This document shows positions 37,870 to 50,638 of a stretch of DNA of 64,000 nucleotides, in pieces. Source of the stretch: Paratinospora sagittata (taxonomy: Eukaryota; Streptophyta; Magnoliopsida; Ranunculales; Menispermaceae); assembly GCA_035771175.1 (NCBI GenBank), contig CM069610.1, forward strand, positions 25,324,501 to 25,388,500, written 5' to 3'. A program made the translations under genes and the position numbers. Every line of letters begins with the position of its first letter. Positions within the stretch are counted from its first letter, which is position 1. The notes beneath the pieces were generated by a model that did no database searches, was not told the origin of the DNA, and saw only the letters and a list, made by a program, of their open reading frames with translations.

Positions 37870-39048
37870 TTGCAAGTTAGATTGAGCTTTCCAAAGAGTT
37901 TTCCAAGAGAAGAAAGTATTGATTCTTGCATTTATCAAAACAAGCTTCGAATAGAATCAAAATTGCAATCTGTCTTGATGATAACGTCGTTGATCAGCAA
38001 GTCCTTCATTTTATCCCTTTTGTGCTTAGATTTGCAGAGGCTATCCATTGTTTTAAGTTGTAAGTATATATGAAGTGGTCTCGGTAAGATAACACAACAA
38101 AAAAGAACACATCAATTGTCTTGCATCAAGAACACATCAAACAATAGCTTTCGAAGTCTACAAAGATCGAACGAAGACAAATCTCATGCCTAAGTAAGGC
38201 ATTTTGTTTGATCTTTGGTGTGTAGGGTAACCTCTCGATCAATCTCAGCACTAAAACTCTGAAATCTGCAAAGTCTTCAAAATCACTTCGATATAGTATT
38301 TCATTTTGAAAAAATGTTTTCCGAAAGGTTTTAATCATAATTTCAATGAGTTTTGAATTATTTAAAAGTTTTTAATCTTATACAATATGTTTTGAGTTAA
38401 TGGAATGGTTCTTGAGTGTCAAAATATTATTTTTACAAAAATAAGGCTATCCAGCAATTTGCCAAGATTTTCCTGAAGGCACTAGCGCACTATCAGTGTT
38501 GACAGCACGCTGATAGGGTTCTATAACAAAACATTTGTTTTTCTGAAAAATTGTCTATACCGCGCTATCCCCTTTGATACTTCGCTATAAAGCTCTTGCC
38601 GTGACCTTTCCATTTTTAGTAAAATGGGCAATAGCGCGATATAGGCCTCGATAACACGCTATCGGAAAGTCCGTAAAACTCGAGCTCTCGGGTTTGTGTA
38701 TATCAATCTGCTATCGCCTGCTATCTGTCAATTGAGAACATGATACACAACCCAATAGCACGCTATCCACGTCTGTGAAAAAAATCTGATATTTCTAACG
38801 AGAAAAATGTGGGCACTTCTGCTTGCTCGATTTTTCTATTCCTTATACAATTTGTCCAGGTTGTCTTAATTGAAATATTCTCTACTAACACCTACATGAT
38901 TCCCATTGTCTCGCACGCCCAAAACAACTTTAGATTAAACAATGTTTTCAATTCAAATCATTTTGTACTCTCTTGCCCTTTAACCCGCAACTTCTAATTT
39001 TATAAAACACTCATTCTCTGATTTTCAAAAATACAACACACACGATTT
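37870..39048. repeat. satellite unit 33 (subfamily B)
   Basis: All three B markers. CCTACATG near 38891 and ATTTGTCCAGG near 38852. Minus frame 38126-38338. Confidence 0.95.
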
Positions 39049-40227
39049 TTGCAAGTTAGATTGAGCTTTCCAAAGAGTTTTCCAAGAGAAGAAAGTATTG
39101 ATTCTTGCATTTATCAAAACAAGCTTCGAATAGAATCAAAATTGCAATCTGTCTTGATGATAACGTCGTTGATCAGCAAGTCCTTCATTTTATCCCTTTT
39201 GTGCTTAGATTTGCAGAGGCTATCCATTGTTTTAAGTTGTAAGTATATATGAAGTGGTCTCGGTAAGATAACACAACAAAAAAGAACACATCAATTGTCT
39301 TGCATCAAGAACACATCAAACAATAGCTTTCGAAGTCTACAAAGACCGAACGAAGACAAATCTCATGCCTAAGTAAGGCATTTTGTTTGATCTTTGGTGT
39401 GTAGGGTAACCTCTCGATCAATCTCAGCACTAAAACTCTGAAATCTGCAAAGTCTTCAAAATCACTTCGATATAGTATTTCATTTTGAAAAAATGTTTTC
39501 CGAAAGGTTTTAATCATAATTTCAATGAGTTTTGAATTATTTAAAAGTTTTTAATCTTATACAATATGTTTTGAGTTAATGGAATGGTTCTTGAGTGTCA
39601 AAATATTATTTTTACAAAAATAAGGCTATCCAGCAATTTGCCAAGATTTTCCTGAAGGCACTAGCGCACTATCAGTGTTGACAGCACGCTGATAGGGTTC
39701 TATAACAAAACATTTGTTTTTCTGAAAAATTGTCTATACCGCGCTATCCCCCTTGATACTTCGCTATAAAGCTCTTGCCGTGACCTTTCCATTTTTAGTA
39801 AAATGGGCAATAGCGCGATATAGGCCTCGATAACACGCTATCGGAAAGTCCGTAAAACTCGAGCTCTCGGGTTTGTGTATATCAATCTGCTATCGCCTGC
39901 TATCTGTCAATTGAGAACATGATACACAACCCAATAGCACGCTATCCACGTCTGTGAAAAAAATCTGATATTTCTAACGAGAAAAATGTGGGCACTTCTG
40001 CTTGCTCGATTTTTCTATTCCTTATACAATTTCTCCAGGTTGTCTTAATTGAAATATTCTCTACTAACACCTAGATGATTCCCATTGTCTCGCACGCCCA
40101 AAACAACTTTAGATTAAACAATGTTTTCAATTCAAATCATTTTGTACTCTCTTGCCCTTTAACCCGTAACTTCTAATTTTATAAAACACTCATTCTCTGA
40201 TTTTCAAAAATACAACACACACGATTT
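39049..40227. repeat. satellite unit 34 (subfamily B)
   Basis: B markers, plus AAAGACCGAACG near 39343 shared only with unit 35. Minus frame 39305-39517. Confidence 0.95.
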
Positions 40228-41406
40228 TTGCAAGTTAGATTGAGCTTTCCAAAGAGTTTTCCAAGAGAAGAAAGTATTGATTCTTGCATTTATCAAAACA
40301 AGCTTCGAATAGAATCAAAATTGCAATCTGTCTTGATGATAACGTCGTTGATCAGCAAGTCCTTCATTTTATCCCTTTTGTGCTTAGATTTGCAGAGGCT
40401 ATCCATTGTTTTAAGTTGTAAGTATATATGAAGTGGTCTCGGTAAGATAACACAACAAAAAAGAACACATCAATTGTCTTGCATCAAGAACACATCAAAC
40501 AATAGCTTTCGAAGTCTACAAAGACCGAACGAAGACAAATCTCATGCCTAAGTAAGGCATTTTGTTTGATCTTTGGTGTGTAGGGTAACCTCTCGATCAA
40601 TCTCAGCACTAAAACTCTGAAATCTGCAAAGTCTTCAAAATCACTTCGATATAGTATTTCATTTTGAAAAAATGTTTTCCGAAAGGTTTTAATCATAATT
40701 TCAATGAGTTTTGAATTATTTAAAAGTTTTTAATCTTATACAATATGTTTTGAGTTAATGGAATGGTTCTTGAGTGTCAAAATATTATTTTTACAAAAAT
40801 AAGGCTATCCAGCAATTTGCCAAGATTTTCCTGAAGGCACTAGCGCACTATCAGTGTTGACAGCATGCTGATAGGGTTCTATAACAAAACATTTGTTTTT
40901 CTGAAAAATTGTCTATACCGCGCTATCCCCTTTGATACTTCGCTATAAAGCTCTTGCCGTGACCTTTCCATTTTTAGTAAAATGGGCAATAGCGCGATAT
41001 AGGCCTCGATAACACGCTATCGGAAAGTCCGTAAAACTCGAGCTCTCGGGTTTGTGTATATCAATCTGCTATCGCCTGCTATCTGTCAATTGAGAACATG
41101 ATACACAACCCAATAGCATGCTATCCACGTCTGTGAAAAAAATCTGATATTTCTAACGAGAAAAATGTGGGCACTTCTGCTTGCTCGATTTTTCTATTCC
41201 TTATACAATTTCTCCAGGTTGTCTTAATTGAAATATTCTCTACTAACACCTAGATGATTCCCATTGTCTCGCACGCCCAAAACAACTTTAGATTAAACAA
41301 TGTTTTCAATTCAAATCATTTTGTACTCTCTTGCCCTTTAACCCGCAACTTCTAATTTTATAAAACACTCATTCTCTGATTTTCAAAAATACAACACACA
41401 CGATTT
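40228..41406. repeat. satellite unit 35 (subfamily B)
   Basis: B markers and AAAGACCGAACG, as in unit 34 (adjacent duplication). AGCATGCTGATAGG near 40863. Minus frame 40484-40696. Confidence 0.95.
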
Positions 41407-42594
41407 TTGCAAGTTAGATTGAGCTTTCCAAAGAGTTTTCCAAGAGAAGAAAGTATTGATTCTTGCATTTGTCAAAACAAGCTTCGAATAGAATCAAAAT
41501 TGCAATCTGTCTTGATGATAACGTCGTTGATCAGCAAGTCCTTCATTTTATCCCTTTTGTGCTTAGATTTGCAGAGGCTATCCATTGTTTTAAGTTGTAA
41601 GTATATATGAAGTGGTCTCGGTAAGATAACACAACAAAAAAGAACACATCAATTGTCTTGCATCAAGCACACATCAAACAATAGCTTTCGAAGTCTACAA
41701 AGATCAAGCTAAAAGAACGAAGACATATCTCATGCCTAAGTAAGGCATTTTGTTTGATCTTTGGTGTGTAGGGTAACCTCTCGATCAATCTCAGCACTAA
41801 AACTCTGAAATCTGCAAAGTCTTCAAAATCACTTCGATATAGTATTTCGTTTTGAAAAAATGTTTTCCGAAAGGTTTTAATCATAATTTCAATGAGTTTT
41901 GAATTATTTAAAAGTTTTTAATCTTATACAATATGTTTTGAGTTAATGGAATGGTTCTTGAGTGTCAAAATATTAATTTTACAAAAATAAGGATATCCAG
42001 CAATTTGCCTAGATTTTCCTGAAGGCACTAGCGCACTATCAGTGTTGACAGCACGCTGATAGGGTTCTATAACAAAACATTTGTTTTTCTGAAAAATTGT
42101 CTATACCGCGCTATCCCCTTTGATACTTCGCTATAAAGCTGTTGCCGTGACCTTTCCATTTTTAGTAAAATGGGCAATAGCGCGATATAGGCCTCGATAA
42201 CACGCTATCGGAAAGTCCGTAAAACTCGAGCTCTCGGGTTTGTGTATATCAATCTGCTATCGCCTGCTATCTGTCAATTGAGAACATGATACACAACCCA
42301 ATAGCACGCTATCCACGTCTGTGAAAAAAATCTGATATTTCTAACGAGAAAAATGTGGGCACTTCTGCTTGCTCGATTTTTCTATTCCTTATACAATTTC
42401 TCCAGGTTGTCTTAATTGAAATATTCTCTACTAACACCTAGATGATTCCCATTGTCTCGCACGCCCAAAACAACTTTAGATTAAACAATGTTTTCAATTC
42501 AAATCATTTTGTACTCTCTTGCCCTTTAACCCGCAACTTCTAATTTTATAAAACACTCATTCTCTGATTTTCAAAAATACAACACACACGATTT
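41407..42594. repeat. satellite unit 36 (subfamily A)
   Basis: A markers. Private TATTTCGTTTTG near 41845. Minus frame 41663-41884. Confidence 0.95.
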
Positions 42595-43773
42595 TTGTAA
42601 GTTAGATTGAGCTTTCCAAAGAGTTTTCCAAGAGAAGAAAGTATTGATTCTTGCATTTATCAAAACAAGCTTCGAATAGAATCAAAATTGCAATCTGTCT
42701 TGATGATAACGTCGTTGATCAGCAAGTCCTTCATTTTATCCCTTTTGTGCTTAGATTTGCAGAGGCTATCCATTGTTTTAAGTTGTAAGTATATATGAAG
42801 TGGTCTCGGTAAGATAACACAACAAAAAAGAACACATCAATTGTCTTGCATCAAGAACACATCAAACAATAGCTTTCGAAGTCTACAAAGATCGAACGAA
42901 GACAAATCTCATGCCTAAGTAAGGCATTTTGTTTGATCTTTGGTGTGTAGGGTAACCTCTCGATCAATATCAGCACTAAAACTCTGAAATCTGCAAAGTC
43001 TTCAAAATCACTTCGATATGGTATTTCATTTTGAAAAAATGTTTTCCGAAAGGTTTTAATCATAATTTCAATGAGTTTTGAATTATTTAAAAGTTTTTAA
43101 TCTTATACAATATGTTTTGAGTTAATGGAATGGTTCTTGAGTGTCAAAATATTATTTTTACAAAAATAAGGCTATCCAGCAATTTGCCAAGATTTTCCTG
43201 AAGGCACTAGCGCACTATCAGTGTTGACAGCACGCTGATAGGGTTCTATAACAAAACATTTGTTTTTCTGAAAAATTGTCTATACCGCGCTATCCCCTTT
43301 GATACTTCGCTATAAAGCTCTTGCCATGACCTTTCCATTTTTAGTAAAATGGGCAATAACGCGATATAGGCCTCGATAACACGCTATCGGAAAGTCCGTA
43401 AAACTCGAGCTCTCGGGTTTGTGTATATCAATCTGCTATCGCCTGCTATCTGTCAATTGAGAACATGATACACAACCCAATAGCATGCTATCCACGTCTG
43501 TGAAAAAAATCTGATATTTCTAACGAGAAAAATGTGGGCACTTCTGCTTGCTCGATTTTTCTATTCCTTATACAATTTCTCCAGGTTGTCTTAATTGAAA
43601 TATTCTCTACTAACACCTAGATGATTCCCATTGTCTCGCACGCCCAAAACAACTTTAGATTAAACAATGTTTTCAATTCAAATCATTTTGTACTCTCTTG
43701 CCCTTTAACCCGCAACTTCTAATTTTATAAAACACTCATTCTCTGATTTTCAAAAATACAACACACACGATTT
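42595..43773. repeat. satellite unit 37 (subfamily B)
   Basis: Anchor TTGTAAGTT. B markers. TTGCCATGACC and CAATAACGCG near 43321-43362. Minus frame 42851-43063. Confidence 0.95.
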
Positions 43774-44961
43774 TTGCAAGTTAGATTGAGCTTTCCAAAG
43801 AGTTTTCCAAGAGAAGAAAGTATTGATTCTTGCATTTGTCAAAACAAGCTTCGAATAGAATCAAAATTGCAATATGTCTTGATGATAACGTCGTTGATCA
43901 GCAAGTCCTTCATTTTATCCCTTTTGTGCTTAGATTTGCAGAGGCTATCCATTGTTTTAAGTTGTAAGTATATATGAAGTGGTCTCGGTAAGATAACACA
44001 ACAAAAAAGAACACATCAATTGTCTTGCATCAAGCACACATCAAACAATAGCTTTCGAAGTCTACAAAGATCAAGCTAAAAGAACGAAGACATATCTCAT
44101 GCCTAAGTAAGGCATTTTGTTTGATCTTTGGTGTGTAGGGTAACCTCTCGATCAATCTCAGCACTAAAACTCTGAAATCTGCAAAGTCTTCAAAATCACT
44201 TCGATATAGTATTTCATTTTGAAAAAATGTTTTCCGAAAGGTTTTAATCATAATTTCAATGAGTTTTGAATTATTTAAAAGTTTTTAATCTTATACAATA
44301 TGTTTTGAGTTAATGGAATGGTTCTTGAGTGTCAAAATATTATTTTTACAAAAATAAGGCTATCCAGCAATTTGCCAAGATTTTCCTGAAGGCACTAGCG
44401 CACTATCAGTGTTGACAGCACGCTGATAGGGTTCTATAACAAAACATTTGTTTTTCTGAAAAATTGTCTATACCGCGCTATCCCCTTTGATACTTCGCTA
44501 TAAAGCTGTTGCCGTGACCTTTCCATTTTTAGTAAAATGGGCAATAGCGCGATATAGGCCTCGATAACACGCTATCGGAAAGTCCGTAAAACTCGAGCTC
44601 TCGGGTTTGTGTATATCAATCTGCTATCGCCTGCTATCTGTCAATTGAGAACATGATACACAACCCAATAGCACGCTATCCACGTCTGTGAAAAAAATCT
44701 GATATTTCTAACGAGAAAAATGTGGGCACTTCTGCTTGCTCGATTTTTCTATTCCTTATACAATTTCTCCAGGTTGTCTTAATTGAAATATTCTCTACTA
44801 ACACCTAGATGATTCCCATTGTCTAGCACGCCCAAAACAACTTTAGATTAAACAATGTTTTCAATTCAAATCATTTTGTACTCTCTTGCCCTTTAACCCG
44901 CAACTTCTAATTTTATAAAACACTCATTCTCTGATTTTCAAAAATACAACACACACGATTT
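43774..44961. repeat. satellite unit 38 (subfamily A)
   Basis: A markers in the proximal half. Private GCAATATGTC near 43869 and GTCTAGCACG near 44821. Minus frame 44030-44251. Confidence 0.95.
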
Positions 44962-46140
44962 TTGCAAGTTAGATTGAGCTTTCCAAAGAGTTTTCCAAGA
45001 GAAGAAAGTATTGATTCTTGCATTTATCAAAACAAGCTTCGAATAGAATCAAAATTGCAATCTGTCTTGATGATAACGTCGTTGATCAGCAAGTCCTTCA
45101 TTTTATCCCTTTTGTGCTTAGATTTGCAGAGGCTATCCATTGTTTTAAGTTGTAAGTATATATGAAGTGGTCTCGGTAAGATAACACAACAAAAAAGAAC
45201 ACATCAATTGTCTTGCATCAAGAACACATCAAACAATAGCTTTCGAAGTCTACAAAGATCGAACGAAGACAAATCTCATGCCTAAGTAAGGCATTTTGTT
45301 TGATCTTTGGTGTGTAGGGTAACCTCTCGATCAATCTCAGCACTAAAACTCTGAAATCTGCAAAGTCTTCAAAATCACTTCGATATAGTATTTCATTTTG
45401 AAAAAATGTTTTCCGAAAGGTTTTAATCATAATTTCAATGAGTTTTGAATTATTTAAAAGTTTTTAATCTTATACAATATGTTTTGAGTTAATGGAATGG
45501 TTCTTGAGTGTCAAAATATTATTTTTACAAAAATAAGGCTATCCAGCAATTTTCCAAGATTTTCCTGAAGGCACTAGCGCACTATCAGTGTTGACAGCAC
45601 GCTGATAGGGTTCTATAACAAAACATTTGTTTTTCTGAAAAATTGTCTATACCGCGCTATCCCCTTTGATACTTCGCTATAAAGCTCTTGCCGTGACCTT
45701 TCCATTTTTAGTAAAATGGGCAATAGCGCGATATAGGCCTCGATAACACGCTATCGGAAAGTCCGTAAAACTCGAGCTCTCGGGTTTGTGTATATCAATC
45801 TGCTATCGCCTGCTATCTGTCAATTGAGAACATGATACACAACCCAATAGCACGCTATCCACGTCTGTGAAAAAAATCTGATATTTCTAACGAGAAAAAT
45901 GTGGGCACTTCTGCTTGCTCGATTTTTCTATTCCTTATACAATTTGTCCAGGTTGTCTTAATTGAAATATTCTCTACTAACACCTAGATGATTCCCATTG
46001 TCTCACACGCCCAAAACAACTTTAGATTAAATAATGTTTTCAATTCAAATCATTTTGTACTCTCTTGCCCTTTAACCCGCAACTTCTAATTTTATAAAAC
46101 ACTCATTCTCTGATTTTCAAAAATACAACACACACGATTT
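44962..46140. repeat. satellite unit 39 (subfamily B)
   Basis: Last B unit of the interleaved series. GCAATTTTCCAAG near 45547 and ATTTGTCCAGG near 45943. Minus frame 45218-45430. Confidence 0.95.
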
Positions 46141-47319
46141 TTGCAAGTAAGATTGAGCTTTCCAAAGAGTTTTCCAAGAGAAGAAAGTATTGATTCTTGC
46201 ATTTGTCAAAACAAGCTTCGAATAGAATCAAAATTGCAATCTGTCTTGATGATAACGTCGTTGATCAGCAAGTCCTTCATTTTATCCCTTTTGTGCTTAG
46301 ATTTGCAGAGGCTATCCATTGTTTTAAGTTGTAAGTATATATGAAGTGGTCTCGGTAAGATAACACAACAAAAAAGAACACATCAATTGTCTTGCATCAA
46401 GAACACATCAAACAATAGCTTTCGAAGTCTACAAAGATCGAGCGAAGACAAATCTCATGCCTAAGTAAGGCATTTTGTTTGATCTTTGGTGTGTAGGGTA
46501 ACCTCTCGATCAATCTCAGCACTAAAACTCTGAAATCTGCAAAGTCTTCAAAATCACTTCGATATAGTATTTCATTTTGAAAAAATGTTTTCCGAAAGGT
46601 TTTAATCATAATTTCAATGAGTTTTGAATTATTTAAAAGTTTTTAATCTTATACAATATGTTTTGAGTTAATGGAATGGTTCTTGAGTGTCAAAATATTA
46701 ATTTTACAAAAATAAGGCTATCCAGCAATTTGCCAAGATTTTCCTGAAGGCACTAGCGCACTATCAGTGTTGACAGCACGCTGATAGGGTTCTATAACAA
46801 AACATTTGTTTTTCTGAAAAATTGTCTATACCGCGCTATCCCCTTTGATACTTCGCTATAAAGCTGTTGTCGTGACCTTTCCATTTTTAGTAAAATGGGC
46901 AATAGCGCGATATAGGCCTCGATAACACGCTATCGGAAAGTCCGTAAAACTCGAGCTCTCGGGTTTGTGTATATCAATCTGTTATCGCCTGCTATCTGTC
47001 AAATGAGAACATGATACACAACCCAATAGCACGCTATCCACGTCTGTGAAAAAAATCTTATATTTCTAACGAGAAAAATGTGGGCACTTCTGCTTGCTCG
47101 ATTTTTCTATTCCTTATACAATTTCTCCAGGTTGTCTTAATTGAAATATTCTCTACTAACACCTAGATGATTCCCATTGTCTCGTACGCCCAAAACAACT
47201 TTAGATTAAACAATGTTTTCAATTCAAATCATTTTGTACTCTCTTGCCCTTTAACCCGCAACTTCTAATTTTATAAAACACTCATTCTCTGATTTTCAAA
47301 AATACAACACACACGATTT
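46141..47319. repeat. satellite unit 40
   Basis: 9-base deletion but with AGCTGTTGTCG instead of the B-type AGCTCTTGCC, and CATTTGTC. This is a third combination of the markers. Minus frame 46397-46609. Confidence 0.95.
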
Positions 47320-48498
47320 TTGCAAGTTAGATTGAGCTTTCCAAAGAGTTTTCCAAGAGAAGAAAGTATTGATTCTTGCATTTGTCAAAACAAGCTTCGA
47401 ATAGAATCAAAATTGCAATCTGTCTTGATGATAACGTCGTTGATCAGCAAGTCCTTCATTTTATCCCTTTTGTGCTTAGATTTGCAGAGGCTATCCATTG
47501 TTTTAAGTTGTAAGTATATATGAAGTGGTCTCGGTAAGATAACACAACAAAAAAAACACATCAATTGTCTTGCACCAAGAACACATCAAACAATAGCTTT
47601 CGAAGTCTACAAAGATCGAACGAAGACAAATCTCATGCCTAAGTAAGGCATTTTGTTTGATCTTTGGTGTGTAGGGTAACCTCTCGATCAATCTCAGCAC
47701 TAAAACTCTGAAATCTGCAAAGTCTTCAAAATCACTTCGATATAGTATTTCATTTTGAAAAAATGTTTTCCGAAAGGTTTTAATCATAATTTCAATGAGT
47801 TTTGAATTATTTAAAAGTTTTTAATCTTATACAATATGTTTTGAGTTAATGGAATGGTTCTTGAGTGTCAAAATATTAATTTTACAAAAATAAGGCTATC
47901 CAGCAATTTGCCAAGATTTTCCTGAAGGCACTAGCGCACTATCAGTGTTGACAGCACGCTGATAGGGTTCTATAACAAAACATTTGTTTTTCTGAAAAAT
48001 TGTCTATACCGCGCTATCCCCTTTGATACTTCGCTGTAAAGCTGTTGCCGTGACCTTTCCATTTTTAGTAAAATGGGCAATAGCGCGATATAGGCCTCGA
48101 TAACACGCTATCGGAAAGTCCGTAAAACTCGAGCTCTCGGGTTTGTGTATATCAATCTGCTATCGCCTGCTATCTGTCAATTGAGAACATGATACACAAC
48201 CCAATAGCACGCTATCCACGTCTGTGAAAAAAATCTGATATTTCTAACGAGAAAAATGTGGGCACTTCTGCTTGCTCGATTTTTCTATTCCTTATACAAT
48301 TTCTCCAGGTTGTCTTAATTGAAATATTCTCTACTTAACACCTAGATGATTCCCATTGTCTCGCACGCCCAAAACAACTTTAGATTAAACAATGTTTTCA
48401 ATTCAAATCATTTTGTACTCTCTTGCCCTTTAACCCGTAACTTCTAATTTTATAAAACACTCATTCTCTGATTTTCAAAAATACAACACACACGATTT
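47320..48498. repeat. satellite unit 41
   Basis: 9-base deletion. Two A residues or their neighbours are lost near 47551 (ACAAAAAAAACAC), which extends the minus frame to 94 codons (47503-47787). CTACTTAACACC near 48331 is shared with unit 43. Confidence 0.95.
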
Positions 48499-49240
48499 TT
48501 GCAAGTTACATTGAGCTTTCCAAATAGTTTTTCAAGAGAAGAAAGTATTGATTCTTGCATTTGTCAAAACAAGCTTCGAATAGAATCAAAATTGCAATCT
48601 GTCTTGATGATAACATCGTTGATCAGCAAGTCCTTCATTTTATCCCTTTTGTGCTTAGATTTGCAGAGGCTATCCATTGTTTTAAGTTTTAAGTATATAT
48701 GAAGTGGTCTCGGTAAGATAACACAACAAAAAAGAACACATCAATTGTCTTGCATCAAGAACACATCAAACAATAGCTTTCGAAGTCTACAAAGATCAAG
48801 CTAAAAGAACGAAGACAAATCTCATGCCTAAGTAAGGCATTTTGTTTGATCTTTGGTGTGTAGGGTAACCTCTCGATCAATCTCAGCACTAAAACTCTGA
48901 AATCTGCAAAGTCTTCAAAATCACTTCGATATAGTATTTCATTTTGAAAAAATATTTTTCGAAAGGTTTTAATCATAATTTCAATGAGTTTTGAATTATT
49001 TAAAAGTTTTTAATCTTATACAATATGTTTTGAGTTAATGGAATGGTTCTTGAGTGTCAAAATATTAATTTTACAAAAATAAGGCTATCCAACAATTTGC
49101 CAAAATTTTCCTGAAGGCTACGCACTATCAGTGTTGAGAGCACGCTGATGGGTTCTATAACAAAACATTTGTTTTTCTGAAAAATTGTCTATACCGCGCT
49201 ATCCCCTTTGATACTTCGCTATAAAGCAGTTGCCGTGACC

Positions 49241-49245
49241 TTTCC
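49241..49245. repeat. target-site duplication TTTCC, left of LTR copy 1
   Basis: GACC-TTTCC precedes the LTR; uninterrupted monomers have a single TTTCC followed by ATTTTTAG. Confidence 0.9.
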
Positions 49246-49551
49246 TGATATGAACTCCACCAACAATTGTGATGAAACCCAATAACAATGATGGATTAGA
49301 ACCCCAAGATCGTGTAGACAAGATTGGTTGAGCCTTGACCCGTCACCTAAGCAGATGAAAACCAAGACTACGAAAGATTGAAAACGCCACACCAAGATTC
49401 AACAATCAAGGTGATAAGTTTGGTTGTTTGAACGCCACAAGATTAACTTGATAAGTTCAAGAGTTCTTTTAAGAACCAAGAGGACACAAGACCTCACAAG
49501 ATTAACTTGATCTCAAAAACATAATGTGTCCTTCAAATATGAGCTACCCTC

Positions 49552-49559
49552 TATTTTTA
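49552..49559 (-). promoter_or_regulatory. decayed TATA position (copy 1), TAAAAATA
   Basis: Same place as TATAAATA of the other LTR but with one T-to-A change on the minus strand, which probably weakens a TATA box. Confidence 0.4.
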
Positions 49560-49609
49560 CTTGGAACAACCCTCCAAGAATAGGAAAAGCCATAACTAAA
49601 TTCAAACAT

Positions 49610-49884
49610 AACCAGCCGCCGATTTGGACTTCTAAAGGTAACCAGCCACCTCTTTTGACTTCTAAAGGTGGTTAGCCGCTTCTTTGAACTTCTCAAGGTA
49701 GCTAGCCGCCGATTTGGACTTCTAAAGGTGGTTAGCCGCCTCTTTTGAATTCTAGCCGCTTCTTTGGACTTCTCAAGGTAGCTAGCCGTCGATTTGGACT
49801 TCTAAAGGTGGTTAGCCGCCTCTTTTGAATTCTAGCCGCTTCTTTGGACTTCTAAATACCAACCGCCGATTTGGACTTCTAAAC
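49610..49884. repeat. 30-bp minisatellite inside LTR copy 1
   Basis: About ten imperfect units of the form AACCAGCCGCCGATTTGG + ACTTCTAAAGGT, some shortened to 24-28 bases. Variants alternate CCGATTTGG, CCTCTTTTGA and CTTCTTTGGA. It lies between the polyprotein stop and the TATA position (minus strand), i.e. in U3. It holds one 80-base block (26+30+24) more than copy 2. Confidence 0.85.
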
Positions 49885-49934
49885 TTAGTCGAAAATAGTT
49901 AATTGACTAAGTTCAATGTATTTGATGACATGGA

Positions 49935-50195
49935 CTAATTAACTTCTTCAATTCCTTTGATGACATGGACTAAGCCTTGATTATTATTTGAGCCCATCTT
50001 GGTCTTCTTAGAATCAGCCCAATTCTCTTGGATTAGCCCATTTAGTGCTTCCTTGAAACGTTTGGCTCTAAGTCTTGTAATTGGACCACTTGGAAGTGAC
50101 AATGGGTCTTGTGCTACATTCCCAAATGTATGATCAACTTGTCCAGCTCCTTGTCCAGCTCCTTGGTTTGCATCATTTGCTCTTTGGTTTGCGTC
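49935..50195 (-). pseudogene. C-terminal tail of a retrotransposon polyprotein lying in the LTR, copy 1
   Basis: From the first bases of the LTR (minus strand) a frame stays open for 86 codons to a TAG, with no start of its own: it is built to be entered from the lost internal region. Residues 1-19 are low-complexity, with NQ repeats and a duplicated GAGQ. Residues 30-53 read DPLSLPSGPITRLRAK followed by RFKEALNG. The GPITR.RAK..KEAL.G pattern is one I know from the ends of plant Ty3/gypsy Gag-Pol proteins, beyond integrase. The last 30 residues are hydrophilic and unrecognised. With protease, reverse transcriptase and integrase gone it cannot be functional. The family call is from memory of the motif, not from a search. 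Confidence 0.75.
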
Positions 50196-50196
50196 A

Positions 50197-50201
50197 TTTC
50201 C
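50197..50201. repeat. target-site duplication TTTCC, right of LTR copy 1
   Basis: TTTCC follows the LTR end and leads back into the monomer at ATTTTTAG. Confidence 0.9.
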
Positions 50202-50638
50202 ATTTTTAGTAAAATGGGCAATAGCGCGATATAGGCCTCGATAACACGCTATCGGAAAGTCCGTAAAACTCGAGCTCTCGGGTTTGTGTATATCGATCTG
50301 CTATAGCCTGCTATCTGTCAATTGAGAACAAGATACACAACCCAATAGCACGCTATCCACGTCTGTGAAAAAAATCTTATATTTCTAACGAGAAAAATGT
50401 GGGCACTTCTGCTTGCTCGATTTTTCTATTCCTTATACAATTTCTCCAGGTTGTCTTAATTGAAATATTCTCTACTAACACCTAGATGATTCCCATTGTC
50501 TCGCACGCCCAAAACAACTTTAGATTAAACAATGTTTTCAATTCAAATCATTTTGTACTCTCTTGCCCTTTAACCCGCAACTTCTAATTTTATAAAACAC
50601 TCATTCTCTGATTTTCAAAAATTCAACACACACGATTT

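Larger units (their letters stand above)
33129..46140. repeat. interleaved two-subfamily domain (A B A A B B B A B A B)
   Basis: Eleven consecutive units fall cleanly into A (AAGCTAAAA kept, CATCAAGCACACATC, AGCTGTTGCC) or B (9-base deletion, CATTTATCAAAAC, AGCTCTTGCC). The markers, spread over more than 600 bases of the unit, do not recombine with each other in this stretch. Confidence 0.85.
49246..50196 (-). mobile_element. solo LTR of a Ty3/gypsy-type retrotransposon, copy 1 (951 bp)
   Basis: The segment replaces no satellite sequence: the monomer reads straight through if it and one TTTCC are removed. It begins TGATATGAAC and ends TTTGCGTCA, the TG...CA ends of an LTR, with TTTCC on both sides. 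Read on the minus strand, the order is a polyprotein tail with stop (50195-49935), a 30-bp minisatellite (49884-49610), the TATA position (49559-49552) and a distal R-U5-like part. No internal domain, primer-binding site or second LTR adjoins it, so recombination between the LTRs has removed the body. The plant Ty3/gypsy assignment rests on the tail motif and is inferred; an LTR overlapped by pol is a feature I associate with CRM-type elements. Confidence 0.9.
48499..50638. repeat. satellite unit 42, split by a solo LTR
   Basis: The monomer is interrupted at 49245/50202 by a 951-bp LTR plus its 5-bp duplication; without these it is 1,184 bases. GGCTACGCAC, TTGAGAGCACG and AAAGCAGTTGCC upstream of the LTR, and ATCGATCTGCTATAGCC downstream, are shared with unit 45. 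Minus frame 48755-48976. Confidence 0.95.
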
